Origin: VFKU01 sp964620045
GTDB taxonomy: Bacteria > Hydrogenedentota > Hydrogenedentia > Hydrogenedentales > GCA-2746185
NCBI GenBank assembly: GCA_964620045.1
Contig: CAZUJL010000001.1
Coordinates: 1-64,000, forward strand
DNA: 64,000 bases
Direction of reading: 5' to 3'
A program made the position numbers and the translations under genes. The notes beneath the pieces were generated by a model, which had not been told where the DNA came from, did not search any database, and worked only from the letters and a program-made list of their open reading frames with translations. Shown here in pieces: positions 16,014 through 24,881 of this stretch (positions are counted from its first letter, which is position 1; each line of letters starts with the position of its first letter).

Positions 16014-16880
16014 TTAATACGGATTCAGCGGGATGGTCGTAATACCGGTGCCTCGTCCACCGCCAAACAGCACGTAGTCATTAATCATCTGCAGGTTCTG
16101 CATCTGCGCATCGCGCGCGGCCGCGTCGTCGATCTGCCGCTGCTGCTCGGCGGCAGCCTGCTCTGCTTCGGCTTGCGCCGCGGCGGCGTCCATGGCGGCC
16201 CACTCCGCCGCTTCGGCATCGGCGGCCTCCTGATCGATGCGCTGTTGTTCGGCCGCGTGTTCGAAGCCGACAATTTTCTGTCCATTGCCGCGCAGCACCA
16301 GCGTCGGCACGCCTTTCTCGTCGGTGTAGGCGCGGCCCTCGAGAATGTCGTAGTCCGCGGACAAACGACGTTCGAACCGGCGTTCATCTTTCATCGCGGC
16401 GGGGGTGCCCGGTTTGGCTGAGGCTGCTCCATCGGGAGCGACATCGGCCCAAACTCCCAAGCGGTCCGCCTTGGCGAGGTTTTCAAGATCCTTCAGGCCT
16501 TGATCGCCGGCAGCGGTCAGCGAATCCCATTGCAGCAATCCCGCACGCAACATCGTGTGACTGAGATTGGTGCCGTCGGGCAATGTAAGTTCGACGAGCG
16601 TCATGCCGGGGCGCTGCTGCACCACGCGCACGGTCACTTGCTGGCCAAGGGCCTTTTGTATGCCGGTCTCGCGCGCCAGACGCGCGGCGGCGGGTTTTGT
16701 CGGCGCCACGACGCCGTACAGCACGACCATTTGTTTTTTCTTGCTGGTATTTTCGACTTGATAAATATCGCCGGCGGTAACATCGACCACCATGGCTTTG
16801 TAATCGGCGACGGCGGCAGGGCCGATGAGCACGACAATGGCGGTCAGCGCCGCCAAGCACACGGATCGGGAATTTCGCAT
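16014..16880 (-). CDS. Secreted SNase-fold (thermonuclease-like) protein, probably inactive
   Basis: A 288-residue exported protein with a signal peptide (MRNSRSVCLAALTAIVVLIG, then AAVAD). Residues 28-150 follow the staphylococcal nuclease OB fold: VVLYGVVAPTKP, VTLPDGTNLSHTMLRAGLLQW-like strand and the RLGVWAD ending. In active enzymes these segments read R-L-x-G-I-D-A-P-E and G-R-x-L; here APE is APT and the second Arg is Met, so catalytic residues appear lost. The C-terminal 80 residues form an Ala/Glu/Gln-rich helix, likely a coiled coil, then a Gly-rich tail. The ATG at 16880 follows AAGGAGA; the frame open to 16958 has no ribosome site. Probably a periplasmic structural or binding protein. 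Confidence 0.75.
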   Translation of the reverse strand: MRNSRSVCLAALTAIVVLIGPAAVADYKAMVVDVTAGDIYQVENTSKKKQMVVLYGVVAPTKPAAARLARETGIQKALGQQVTVRVVQQRPGMTLVELTLPDGTNLSHTMLRAGLLQWDSLTAAGDQGLKDLENLAKADRLGVWADVAPDGAASAKPGTPAAMKDERRFERRLSADYDILEGRAYTDEKGVPTLVLRGNGQKIVGFEHAAEQQRIDQEAADAEAAEWAAMDAAAAQAEAEQAAAEQQRQIDDAAARDAQMQNLQMINDYVLFGGGRGTGITTIPLNPY

Positions 16881-17085
16881 AGGGCGGTCTCCTTCTTCTT
16901 TCCTACTTCTAAACAATTGATCATGCTCCAAACACTTCAAGAAGTCGAGACTGACCACCAGTCCAGTTTTGGAACGTTTCTTTTACTGATATAAACCCTG
17001 TATTTACAGTAGTTTAGGAAGGCGACTGGCGTTTTCCAGTGTAGGGATGGTAGAAATCACTAGAACAGTAGTGGATCGAGGTTGC

Positions 17086-17613
17086 ATGCAAAATCAGCGC
17101 AAAAACAGCACTTTTGTCAATGAATTACCCTTGACAACCGAACGGCTTGGGGACGAATCTGGCTTCTCATTCCTGGAGTTGCTGATTGCGGTTGCGGTGT
17201 TCGTGCTGGGTCTATCGGCCTTGTTGGGCACGATGATGAATCTCACGCCGCATCGGCAGTCGGCCGATGCGCGCGCACGCGCCACGAACTATGCGAGCAG
17301 CACCTTCGAAGAACTGCGCGACCTCTCCCTTTCCGACATCCTGGCGTATGAAGCGCCGGTCGACAATCAGCAGACGAACTCGGTGAACATTTCGGGCTTG
17401 GGCCCCGTCACGGTGGAGCTGTACGCCGTGGTACCCGGTGGTTTCGGACAGGCGCCGACCTTGTATGAGCTGGGTTCCGCGGCCGCTGGGGATGTCGATC
17501 AAAGCACGTTGCCAAATCCTATTGAGGTCCGTGCCGTAATGAGTCCGTTGCACGGTGAAGGTGATGAGAGCACGTCGATGCAGATCACGGCGTCGACACT
17601 GATCCCGTATTGA
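17086..17613 (+). CDS. Prepilin-like protein, PilV-type minor pilin
   Basis: A 175-residue protein with a class III signal: a polar leader of about 27 residues, then G-FSFLELLIAVAVFVLGLSALL, in which the prepilin peptidase would cut before Phe and the Glu at +5 is kept. The C-terminal part (about 120 residues) is a beta-rich head with no recognisable motif. GAGG lies five bases before the ATG at 17086; a further ATG at 17047 is possible but has no spaced ribosome site. It starts a cluster of three prepilin-like genes, the usual arrangement for minor pilins priming a type IV pilus or secretion pseudopilus. Confidence 0.8.
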   Translation: MQNQRKNSTFVNELPLTTERLGDESGFSFLELLIAVAVFVLGLSALLGTMMNLTPHRQSADARARATNYASSTFEELRDLSLSDILAYEAPVDNQQTNSVNISGLGPVTVELYAVVPGGFGQAPTLYELGSAAAGDVDQSTLPNPIEVRAVMSPLHGEGDESTSMQITASTLIPY

Positions 17614-17624
17614 GGGCGGGCACA

Positions 17625-18269
17625 ATGATCATAGCGAAGCGAATGAAGCAAAAGAGCGGCGGTTTCACGTTGCTTGAAACGATGATGGCGACGTCAGCGT
17701 CGATGGTCGTTCTGGCGATGATGTACGGCGCGGCCATGATGATGGCGCGCTCGGCGCGAACCTCGGATTCCGTGGTAATGCTGAACGCCGAGGCGCGTAC
17801 CGCGATGCAGAGCATCGTGCGCAACCTTCGCCAGGCGCCGGCCTCCACGATCGAGACCGGGGCGAATGGCGCGTTCGCGGCGCTGGGCGGAAACGCGGTC
17901 ACAAACGTACGGTTCGAGCGCGTCACCGATGTGGACGGAAACGGCAACGCGCTGGATGAAGACCTGGAAGTCGAAACCGATGGTCCGTTCCGGATCATGG
18001 CGGATGCGAATGACCTAAACGGCGACGGGCTCACGACGGCCCAACTGGTGCGGGTGGATGCCGCCAATACGGTGGTGGAAGTGCTTGCCAATCACTTGTC
18101 GCCCGCGATTGTGACGGCGGACGTATATAGCGCGCCGCAGGGCGGAGTCTTGTTTCAGGACATTGGCGGCGGACGCATTCAGGTAACGCTGATTCTGCGG
18201 CACCGGGCGGATGTGCAACTGCCGATGATGGTTGTGCGGCTGGATGAAGTTGTCACGCCGAGAAACTAG
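17625..18269 (+). CDS. Prepilin-like protein, PilW-type
   Basis: A 214-residue protein with a short basic leader and the cleavage site GG-FTLLETMMATSASMVVLAMM (Glu at +5). Residues 95-140 carry Asp/Asn/Gly-rich loops (DVDGNGNALDEDLE and NDLNGDG) that look like calcium-binding turns; this is seen in sequence, metal binding is inferred. The C-terminus is beta-rich. GAGGGCGGG stands before the ATG at 17625. The upstream stop and an alternative TTG at 17610 overlap, so the gene is tightly linked to the PilV-type gene. Likely a minor pilin of the same fibre. Confidence 0.78.
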   Translation: MIIAKRMKQKSGGFTLLETMMATSASMVVLAMMYGAAMMMARSARTSDSVVMLNAEARTAMQSIVRNLRQAPASTIETGANGAFAALGGNAVTNVRFERVTDVDGNGNALDEDLEVETDGPFRIMADANDLNGDGLTTAQLVRVDAANTVVEVLANHLSPAIVTADVYSAPQGGVLFQDIGGGRIQVTLILRHRADVQLPMMVVRLDEVVTPRN

Positions 18270-18280
18270 GAGTGAGCACC

Positions 18281-19969
18281 TTGCTGCGAATGAAGAAGCT
18301 TTCAGACGATCGAGGCATGGCCTTGTTGGTGGCCATGATTTTCCTCGTGATGATGGGCATCCTGGCGACGTGGGCGACGACGCGCGTGATGGACAACACG
18401 CGGCATGTCGACAAATATGTCGATTACCAGAACACGTTCGAAGGCCTCGAAGCGGGATTTGCCGAAGCCGAGGTGGAACTGAATGCCGACGGCGACGGCA
18501 TCGTGGGCATTGACCCGGACTACGACTGGGGGCAGGGATACCCGGCATGGACCGATCCCGCAGTGGTGCCGCTGACGATGACGACGCGGCCGGAAATCCA
18601 GTACTTCACCTATACGCTCGATTGGGCAACGGACGGCATCGACAACAACGGCGATGGCGACATCGACATGGGTGTTGAAACCTCGGGGTACTTCTCGACT
18701 TATTCGTTCGCGCGGGCGTTTCGCAACAACAATGCGACCGCGATCCGGGCGGGTGAACAAATTTCTCAAGGGTCCAACGTCAACATCTGGCAGAACGCGA
18801 TCTTCGCAGGCACCGGGCAGGCGGGCAACCTGATCAACGGAAACGTGGCCATCCACGGTTCTGTGCACTTATTGGGCGACGCCCTCGGCGCCGGCGGCGT
18901 CGCGATCGCGGCGCTGGACATGAGCGGCACCAGCTTGATCCACAACAACTACGACGGCATCACGACGGACTTGAAGAACCGTGTGCCGGCGCTGCCGACC
19001 ACTACGGTGAACGGCGAGACTGTGCAGACGCTGAACGCGAAACTGCGCGTCAAACACGGGCTCGTCGGCCTGTCTGGAAACAGCGAAATTGGTTCCCCCA
19101 ACGTCGCGGGAAATACGTCCAAGGAAAAGATGGACGGTATCTACGTGAGCGATGGGTGGACGGGCAACCAGCTCAACGCGAGCGGCGATCCGCTCCATGT
19201 GTACAGCGACAACGGTTGGGACGACGGGTATGAACTCGGCAACGCGGTTCCGTTCCCGACGTACTCAAACGACTCGGGCCGAAACCACCTGAACTACTAC
19301 CTGGAAACGTCGGGCAGCGCGTCGAGCGGCCTGAACTACGTCTACCAGGGGAACATGACGATTAAGCCGAGCGGCGGCAACTTTTATTGGGACGCGACGA
19401 CGAACACGACGGTGGTGAACAAGAACCCCGGCGTGGGCGGCATGCCGACGGAAGCAGGATTGAACAACAACCATTACTACATCTGGTTCAACGATGCGAC
19501 CGACACGATGATCATCAACGGGCGCATCCCGGTAAACGGCGACATTTCGCTGATCGCGGGCAACGGCGCGGGCAATCGCCTGATTAACTACAAAGGCAAG
19601 GGATCGCTGCTGGCCTACAAGGCGACCACGGGCAATGCCAACGTGACCATTTCGGCGAGTTTGAAGACGACGGCGTTCCCGAACACGAACCTGCTGGGCG
19701 TGCAGGCGCAGAACAACATGTCGATCGGCACGAGCGCGCAGATGGAAATGATGGGCGGCTTCTATGCCCAGAACACCATTTCGGTGAACAAGCAGACAAC
19801 CATCATGGGCACGATCGTGGGAAACAACTTCGACATGGGCAGCAACGTTCCTGAAATCTATCAGGTGCCCGCGCTTGCGAATGCGTGGACCTCGAACATG
19901 CGCATGATCGGCGCGGGTCCGGTGTGGTTCCTCGAGCCGGTCTCGTGGCGTGAGCTGGCGGTTTTGTAG
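18281..19969 (+). CDS. PilX-type prepilin-like protein with a large beta-rich C-terminal domain
   Basis: A protein of about 562 residues. The N-terminus (DRGMALLVAMIFLVMMGILATWATTRV) matches PilX minor pilins, with a Gly before the hydrophobic stretch but no clear Glu5. PilX proteins are usually about 150-200 residues; this one continues for 500 more, rich in Asn, Gly, Thr and Ser, with DGDGIVGIDPD and DNNGDGDID loops and many short strands that suggest a beta-helix or adhesin-like head. AGGAG at 18268-18272 is well spaced from the TTG at 18281; a GTG at 18272 is the alternative. Third of three prepilin genes; it may present a surface-binding tip. Confidence 0.75.
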   Translation: MLRMKKLSDDRGMALLVAMIFLVMMGILATWATTRVMDNTRHVDKYVDYQNTFEGLEAGFAEAEVELNADGDGIVGIDPDYDWGQGYPAWTDPAVVPLTMTTRPEIQYFTYTLDWATDGIDNNGDGDIDMGVETSGYFSTYSFARAFRNNNATAIRAGEQISQGSNVNIWQNAIFAGTGQAGNLINGNVAIHGSVHLLGDALGAGGVAIAALDMSGTSLIHNNYDGITTDLKNRVPALPTTTVNGETVQTLNAKLRVKHGLVGLSGNSEIGSPNVAGNTSKEKMDGIYVSDGWTGNQLNASGDPLHVYSDNGWDDGYELGNAVPFPTYSNDSGRNHLNYYLETSGSASSGLNYVYQGNMTIKPSGGNFYWDATTNTTVVNKNPGVGGMPTEAGLNNNHYYIWFNDATDTMIINGRIPVNGDISLIAGNGAGNRLINYKGKGSLLAYKATTGNANVTISASLKTTAFPNTNLLGVQAQNNMSIGTSAQMEMMGGFYAQNTISVNKQTTIMGTIVGNNFDMGSNVPEIYQVPALANAWTSNMRMIGAGPVWFLEPVSWRELAVL

Positions 19970-20004
19970 AAACGTAAGTCGAACCGAGAAACGGGCTGAG
20001 GCGT

Positions 20005-20553
20005 ATGTCGGGCAAAAAAGTTTCATTGGGCGAGGCCTTTCGCCAAACGTGGCCATTGTGGGCGCTGGCGACCTTTGTGGTGCTGTCGGTGGTCGTGCTC
20101 TACCTTGTCCCGGGCGGGCAACCCAAGGCGGACGCGACGTCGACGCTCGTGCAGGTTGAGATGCACACGAACCTGGGTGGCGCACCGCGCACGGAAAGCC
20201 TGTGGGCGAAGCCGAGCAAAGAGGAAAACGCCCGCGCCGCCATTGAAGAATACATTTATCAAATCGAGCACGATGCGAATGGTCCTGAAACGGCGGACAA
20301 TCTGTTTCGCGTCGCGAACCTCTACTATTCAACATTGCTGGACTATGAGAAGGCTTCGTTGTACTACGTTGCGCTGATCCAGGATCACCCGGAGCACAGC
20401 GGCGTGCGGATCGCGTTTCCAAACCTCATCACGTGCTACGAGCGGTTGGGCAAGGACGATTTCCGCCGCAATACACTGCGCGATATGATGGCGTTCTACG
20501 GTGAAGGAACGGAAGAGTATCGCTTCGCGGAACAGCAGTTGACGGGTCAATAA
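20005..20553 (+). CDS. Membrane-anchored TPR-like protein
   Basis: A 182-residue protein with one N-terminal transmembrane segment (about 18-37, PLWALATFVVLSVVVLYLV) and an extracytoplasmic helical region resembling tetratricopeptide repeats (NLFRVANLYYSTLLDYEKASLYY and the next pair). No enzyme motif. It starts 35 bases after the PilX-type gene and ends at a strong terminator, so it probably belongs to the pilin operon and may serve as an assembly or lipoprotein-like pilotin factor. That role is inferred from position only. Confidence 0.65.
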   Translation: MSGKKVSLGEAFRQTWPLWALATFVVLSVVVLYLVPGGQPKADATSTLVQVEMHTNLGGAPRTESLWAKPSKEENARAAIEEYIYQIEHDANGPETADNLFRVANLYYSTLLDYEKASLYYVALIQDHPEHSGVRIAFPNLITCYERLGKDDFRRNTLRDMMAFYGEGTEEYRFAEQQLTGQ

Positions 20554-20562
20554 ACAAAAAAG

Positions 20563-20602
20563 AACCGGCTCTGTGGATCACTCCACAGAGCCGGTTTTGC
20601 TT
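20563..20602. terminator. Strong bidirectional terminator
   Basis: A perfect 15-base-pair stem (20563-20577 with 20582-20596), four-base loop, T-rich on the right and A-rich on the left. It serves the pilin operon on plus and the oxidoreductase gene on minus. Confidence 0.92.
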
Positions 20603-20610
20603 TTTGTTGA

Positions 20611-21981
20611 TCAGGACGGCAGCTTCGGCAATTCCCAACCCTTGCGGTATTCGCGCATGATGTGGTTGTTGGCCTCGGCCACGTTGGTGACCTTCATGTT
20701 CTTCGCGTCCCATTCCAGCTTCTGGCCGGGGAACTGAATCGACAGGTTGCCCATGACGACCCATTCGGTAAGCGGGCCGGAGTAGTCGAAGTTCGAACCC
20801 GGCTTGGTCTTGTTGCGAATCGCGTCGGTCCATTCCTTGTAGGGTTGGAGCCACTGCTCTTCGGCCACGATGCGCGGGTATTTCGGATCCGGCTTCTTGA
20901 ACCCGGAGAAATCGCCGCCCAGGAGGCGCGGGTTATCGCCGTAGGTATCGCAGGTGATGGCGCCTTTGGTGCCGATCATGAGCGTGCCGTTGTCGCCTTC
21001 GCCCAATTTCACGTCCGCGGGGATGTTCGCAGGGCGCTGCGGCAGGTTGCCGCCGTCGTACCAGGTCAGCGTGATCGGAGGCTGGCTGCCGCGCGCGGGG
21101 AATTCATAACGGATGACGGCCTTCGTCGGGAAGCTGTCCTTGTTGTTGCCTTCGACGGAGACCAGCTCGACGCTCGTCGGGCCGACGGTGGACAACTGCA
21201 GCGCCCAGTTCGCCGGATCGGCGATGTGGCAGGCCATGTCGCCGAGCGCGCCCGCGCCGAAGTCGAACCAGCCGCGCCATTTGAAGGGCGCGTAGGCCGC
21301 ATTGTATTCGCGCTTGGGCGCGACGCCGAGCCACAGATCCCAATCCATGTCTTCGGGCACCGGCATCTTTTCCGTCGGAGAAGGAACGCCCTGCGGCCAA
21401 ATCGGACGGTTCGTCCACAGGTGGACTTCCTTCACGTCGCCGATGACGCCGCTCTCGATGATTTCGACGAACTCGCGCGTGCCGTCCTGCGCGTGGCCCT
21501 GGTTACCCATCTGCGTGATGGCGCCGGTGGCCGCGGCAAGCTGGCGCATGTAGCGCGCTTCGCCCACGCACCAGGTCAGCGGCTTCTGCACGTAGACGTG
21601 CTTGCCGAGGTGCATCGCGGTAGACGCGATGATCGTGTGCATGTGGTCGGGCGTGGTGACCGTGACGCCGTCGATTTCCTTGTGATGCTTGTCGAGCATC
21701 TTGCGGAAGTCTTTGTACTTCGGCACGTCGGGGTTTTCGTCGAACGTGCGGCGGGCGGTGCGCCAATCGACATCGGCGAAGGCGACGTAGGTCGAGTCGC
21801 ACTTCAGGCAGCCGTTGATATCGGTGTTGCCCTTGCCGCCACAGCCGACGGCGGCGAGGTTGAGCTTGGAATTGGCCATCACACGGCCGGGGCCATACAA
21901 CCCACGGACGCTGGTTGCGGCGGCGGCCGCCGCGAGGGACCCTCGAAGGAAGGTCCGGCGAGTCAACTTACGTTGTGACAT
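20611..21981 (-). CDS. Tat-exported Gfo/Idh/MocA family oxidoreductase
   Basis: A 456-residue NAD(P)-dependent oxidoreductase of the glucose-fructose oxidoreductase/inositol dehydrogenase type. The N-terminus is a Tat signal (TRRTFLRG at 7-14, then an Ala-rich region), followed by the Rossmann motif LAAVGCGGKGN and, in place of the E-K-P motif, VQKPLTW. The C-terminal half has the family's substrate-binding domain (GALGDMACHIADP). Proteins with this signal and length are abundant in planctomycetes and related phyla, where they are tied to periplasmic sugar or cofactor-bound oxidation. The substrate is unknown. The start has AGGGAGA upstream. The gene stands alone. Confidence 0.9.
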   Translation of the reverse strand: MSQRKLTRRTFLRGSLAAAAAATSVRGLYGPGRVMANSKLNLAAVGCGGKGNTDINGCLKCDSTYVAFADVDWRTARRTFDENPDVPKYKDFRKMLDKHHKEIDGVTVTTPDHMHTIIASTAMHLGKHVYVQKPLTWCVGEARYMRQLAAATGAITQMGNQGHAQDGTREFVEIIESGVIGDVKEVHLWTNRPIWPQGVPSPTEKMPVPEDMDWDLWLGVAPKREYNAAYAPFKWRGWFDFGAGALGDMACHIADPANWALQLSTVGPTSVELVSVEGNNKDSFPTKAVIRYEFPARGSQPPITLTWYDGGNLPQRPANIPADVKLGEGDNGTLMIGTKGAITCDTYGDNPRLLGGDFSGFKKPDPKYPRIVAEEQWLQPYKEWTDAIRNKTKPGSNFDYSGPLTEWVVMGNLSIQFPGQKLEWDAKNMKVTNVAEANNHIMREYRKGWELPKLPS

Positions 21982-22065
21982 TGGATTTCTCCCTGAATAC
22001 CTGCGCCGGAATCCGGCGACCCCATTTAAACGCTCCGGGCAGAATACTCCTCACGCAATCGCGGG

Positions 22066-22458
22066 TCAACGGGCGAAAATGCGCGCGTCGGCTGCGATTT
22101 TGTCCAATTGGCCGGCCTCGACAACCAAGCCTGCCACGAGGCGCCACGGTTCGGGGTTTCCAAAATCTCGGTGTAGCAATACACTCAGGGAGATGTGGCC
22201 GCGCCGATCGTTTGTAGCCGATACTTCAAAATCGCCTTCTAGAGATCCCCAAACCCTTGCACCGTCCCATCCCTTCCAGTCCTGCGCAAGGGATTCGAAG
22301 AAAGACACCAGATGGTTGAAGCCGTCGTGTGAATAAACGTCTATGGCTCCTGAGAATTCGGGACTTGTCAGACTCACACGGACATAGTCTTCCGACCGCA
22401 GGTACAGGCGCAAAACCGTTGCACTGTCGGCGGACTTTATGGTGAATTCGTTTTCCAT
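22066..22458 (-). CDS. Small DUF6228-like protein
   Basis: A 130-residue soluble protein of beta-rich appearance. The pattern of an aromatic-rich middle (FFESLAQDWKGWDGARVW) followed by a beta strand (GDFEVSATNDRRGHISLSVLL) and a hydrophobic end (GQLDKIAADARIFA) resembles the DUF6228 family, whose function is unknown and which is sometimes found with toxin or immunity genes. No toxin is visible here. It lies 15 bases downstream of the DUF1801 gene on the same strand. Confidence 0.6.
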   Translation of the reverse strand: MENEFTIKSADSATVLRLYLRSEDYVRVSLTSPEFSGAIDVYSHDGFNHLVSFFESLAQDWKGWDGARVWGSLEGDFEVSATNDRRGHISLSVLLHRDFGNPEPWRLVAGLVVEAGQLDKIAADARIFAR

Positions 22459-22473
22459 CTTAAAAAGACATCG

Positions 22474-22986
22474 CTAGCGAGTAACCCTGTTTTTCTTGGA
22501 GGTTATCTTGGGTTTTGCGACGGCCTGTTTCGATTTGGGGCTACGATTAAGGGCGCCGGCTTCGTACATCGCAATGAATTTGGGGACCGAGATTCGTGCG
22601 ACGGTGCGGCCGATGAGGTCGAGCGGCAGGTCTTCGAGTTTTTTGAAGCGGACGCAGCACTTGCCGATGTCCATCTTCTTGCCGGTCTTCTCGTATTCCG
22701 CGCGAAACCGGTCCGCATTCTCCCCGTAGATCATTAAATAGACGGACATGTAGTTCTTTTGCGAGGCGAGGGCCGCAAAGGTTACTGGCAAAGAGGGATC
22801 GCAGTGGTACCCGGCGGGATAAATGCTATGCGGGACGACGTAGCCGATCATCCCGTAGCTCATAGCTTCCTCGTACCCCTTGGGCAAGTTGTCGAGGATG
22901 ACCTTGCGGACGGCGGTGATGGCGACTTTGCGATCGGGCGGTAGTTCTTTGAGGTATTGCGCGACCGTTTTGGCCTTGGACTGCAT
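22474..22986 (-). CDS. DUF1801 domain protein
   Basis: A 170-residue protein of the DUF1801 (PF08818, YdhG-like) family: VAQYLKELPPDRKVAITAVRKVI at the N-terminus, YGMIGYVVP in the middle, and KKMDIGKCCVRFKKLEDLPLDLI near the end are family landmarks. Function unknown; the fold is related to proteins acting on iron or DNA-damage responses but evidence is thin. The frame is open upstream to 23706, but only the ATG at 22986 gives a family-length protein, and the extension overlaps the pfa promoter and PfaD gene. C-terminal tail is Lys-rich. Confidence 0.75.
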   Translation of the reverse strand: MQSKAKTVAQYLKELPPDRKVAITAVRKVILDNLPKGYEEAMSYGMIGYVVPHSIYPAGYHCDPSLPVTFAALASQKNYMSVYLMIYGENADRFRAEYEKTGKKMDIGKCCVRFKKLEDLPLDLIGRTVARISVPKFIAMYEAGALNRSPKSKQAVAKPKITSKKNRVTR

Positions 22987-23089
22987 GAGAAACGCCTCCG
23001 CGAACGGCGCCCAGCATAACATGGGGCTCCGGCGTGCAAATTTTTGGCCTATCGCGTTGCTCTGCCTGTAGTTAGGCATGATGAAAAGG

Positions 23090-23118
23090 TTGAACTTTCG
23101 GCCGGCGACGCGTATCAT
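23090..23118 (+). promoter_or_regulatory. Candidate sigma70-type promoter of the pfa-ole operon
   Basis: TTGAAC (23090-23095) and TATCAT (23113-23118) are 17 bases apart, the best promoter match in the 215-base gap before the operon. Transcription would start near 23125, about 77 bases before the PfaD gene. Seen by eye; no operator recognised. Confidence 0.5.
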
Positions 23119-23169
23119 TTCCGGCTGGCTGACTGGCGCGTCTCCCGGAGCAACACGCGAGGGAGAATT

Positions 23170-23199
23170 TTGACTGCACCCCGCGGACGGGATATCTAA
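23170..23199 (+). other. Nine-codon leader ORF before the PfaD gene
   Basis: GAGGGAGA (23159-23166) precedes a TTG at 23170 that opens nine codons ending at TAA 23197-23199, two bases before the TTG chosen for PfaD. The ribosome site is better than that of PfaD itself, so ribosomes ending here could restart on PfaD. It could also be chance or mark a frame error near the true start. Confidence 0.25.
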
Positions 23200-23201
23200 C
23201 A

Positions 23202-24881
23202 TTGCCTTCCACTTCGACTGAACCCCGGTTGCAGGCCACCGCGGCATTGGGCTCCTGGCGCGGTGGCCAGGAATCGTTGGTTCGCACCGCGGACGCACTG
23301 GGGAAACTGCTGCAGCGCGTCGATCGGCCGGTCTATGCCGTGCAGACCAATTCGGGGACGGCCTTCGCCGATTCCGGCGAAGCCACTCTTGGCAATGGTT
23401 CGGAAGCCTCTCCCCTGCTCGGTTACGCAGCGCCCTGCCGGCCGGAAGCCTTGGGCGACGCGTCGTTCCGTGCAGACCATGGCGTGCGCTACGCGTATAT
23501 GGCGGGCGCGATGGCGAATGGCATTGCGTCAGAGCCGCTGGTCGAGGCCATGGCGCGCGCGGGAATGCTGGGCATTTTCGGCGCGGCGGGGCTGAGTCCG
23601 GCGCGCGTGGCACAGGCCGTCGAGCGGCTGCAATCCGCGCTGGGCAACACTCCTCACGGCTATAACCTGATTCATTCGCCGAACGAGTCGCACCTCGAGG
23701 ACGCAATCGTCGATCTCTACCTCGCGCGCGGCGTGCGGCTGGTCGAGGCTTCGGCTTTCCTGCAACTGACGCCCGCGATCGTGCGCTACCGGCTGCATGG
23801 CATTCATCGCGCGGCGGACGGCAGCATCGTGACGCCGAACCGCGTGATCGCGAAAGTGTCGCGCGAAGAGATCGCAGAAAAGTTCATGTCGCCCGCGCCG
23901 GAGAAAATTCTGCGCGGCTTGGTGGAAGCCGGAAAAATTACGGCGGAGCAGGCGGCCCTCGGCGCGCTCGTGCCCGTGGCGCAGGATGTGACCGCGGAAG
24001 CGGACTCCGGCGGCCATACGGATCACCGGCCCGCGATCGCGTTACTGCCGGCCTTGTGCTCGCTGCGCGATCGCGTGCAGACTCAGTTTGGATATGCGCA
24101 GCCGCTGCGCGTGGGACTCGGCGGCGGTATCGCGACGCCGGAATCGGCGGCGGCGGCGTTTGCGATGGGTGCGTCGTATGTCGTCACGGGATCGATCAAT
24201 CAGGCGTGCGTGGAATCCGGCACCTCGGACACCGTGCGCACGATGCTGGCCGAGGCGCGGCAGGCGGATGTGGCGCGCGCGCCGGCGGCGGACATGTTCG
24301 AGATGGGTGTGACCGTGCAGGTGCTCAAACGCGGCACGATGTTCCCCATGCGCGCTCAGAAATTGTACGAGCTGTACCGCGCGTGCGATTCGATGGACGC
24401 AATCCCGGCGGCGGAGCGCGAGAAGCTTGAGAAGACCGTGTTCCGGGTCCCGCTCGACGAAGTGTGGTCGCAAACGCGGAAATTTTTCGAGGAACGCGAC
24501 CCGCGGCAGATCGAGCGCGCGGAAAAGAACCCAAAGCACAAAATGGCGCTGGTGTTCCGCTGGTATCTCGGCCAGTCGTCGAATTGGGCGAACCGTGGCT
24601 TGCCGGATCGCGTGATGGATTATCAGATTTGGTGCGGGCCCGCGATGGGCGCGTTCAACGAGTGGGCCGCGGGGACGTTCCTGGAAACGCCGGCGAACCG
24701 ACGTGTGGCCGATGTCGCGCGCGCCCTGCTGCACGGCGCGGCCGTGGTGCAGCGCGCGAATACCTTGCGCGCGCAGGGGGTATTGGTGGCGCCGGAGAGT
24801 GCGCGCGTGCGGCCGCAATCGGCAGATGAACTGAGCCAGTCCTTTGGCAACGCCGCGCCGCGCAACGGGGGATCACAGTAA
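23202..24881 (+). CDS. pfaD: PfaD-type trans-acting enoyl reductase of a PUFA/secondary-lipid synthase
   Basis: A 559-residue flavoprotein of the PfaD family (2-nitropropane dioxygenase-like TIM barrel) that reduces enoyl-ACP intermediates on the partner megasynthase using NADPH and FMN. Strongly conserved stretches are HGVRYAYMAGAMANGIAS, FGAAGL, NLIHSPNES, EASAFLQLTPAIV, KVSREEIAEKFM, EADSGGHTDHRP, TGSINQACVESG and KMALVFRWYLG, in the order seen in marine gamma-proteobacterial PfaD. Length is normal. The first base of the next gene's ATG is the last base of this stop (TAATG), so translation is coupled. First gene of the eight-gene operon, as in myxobacterial clusters where the reductase comes first. 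The TTG start has only a weak ribosome site. Confidence 0.95.
   Translation: MPSTSTEPRLQATAALGSWRGGQESLVRTADALGKLLQRVDRPVYAVQTNSGTAFADSGEATLGNGSEASPLLGYAAPCRPEALGDASFRADHGVRYAYMAGAMANGIASEPLVEAMARAGMLGIFGAAGLSPARVAQAVERLQSALGNTPHGYNLIHSPNESHLEDAIVDLYLARGVRLVEASAFLQLTPAIVRYRLHGIHRAADGSIVTPNRVIAKVSREEIAEKFMSPAPEKILRGLVEAGKITAEQAALGALVPVAQDVTAEADSGGHTDHRPAIALLPALCSLRDRVQTQFGYAQPLRVGLGGGIATPESAAAAFAMGASYVVTGSINQACVESGTSDTVRTMLAEARQADVARAPAADMFEMGVTVQVLKRGTMFPMRAQKLYELYRACDSMDAIPAAEREKLEKTVFRVPLDEVWSQTRKFFEERDPRQIERAEKNPKHKMALVFRWYLGQSSNWANRGLPDRVMDYQIWCGPAMGAFNEWAAGTFLETPANRRVADVARALLHGAAVVQRANTLRAQGVLVAPESARVRPQSADELSQSFGNAAPRNGGSQ

Noticed and set aside
22987..23706. N-terminal extension of the DUF1801 gene
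   Set aside because: Adds 240 Pro/Arg-rich residues, crosses the pfa promoter and PfaD, and family members start at the ATG at 22986.
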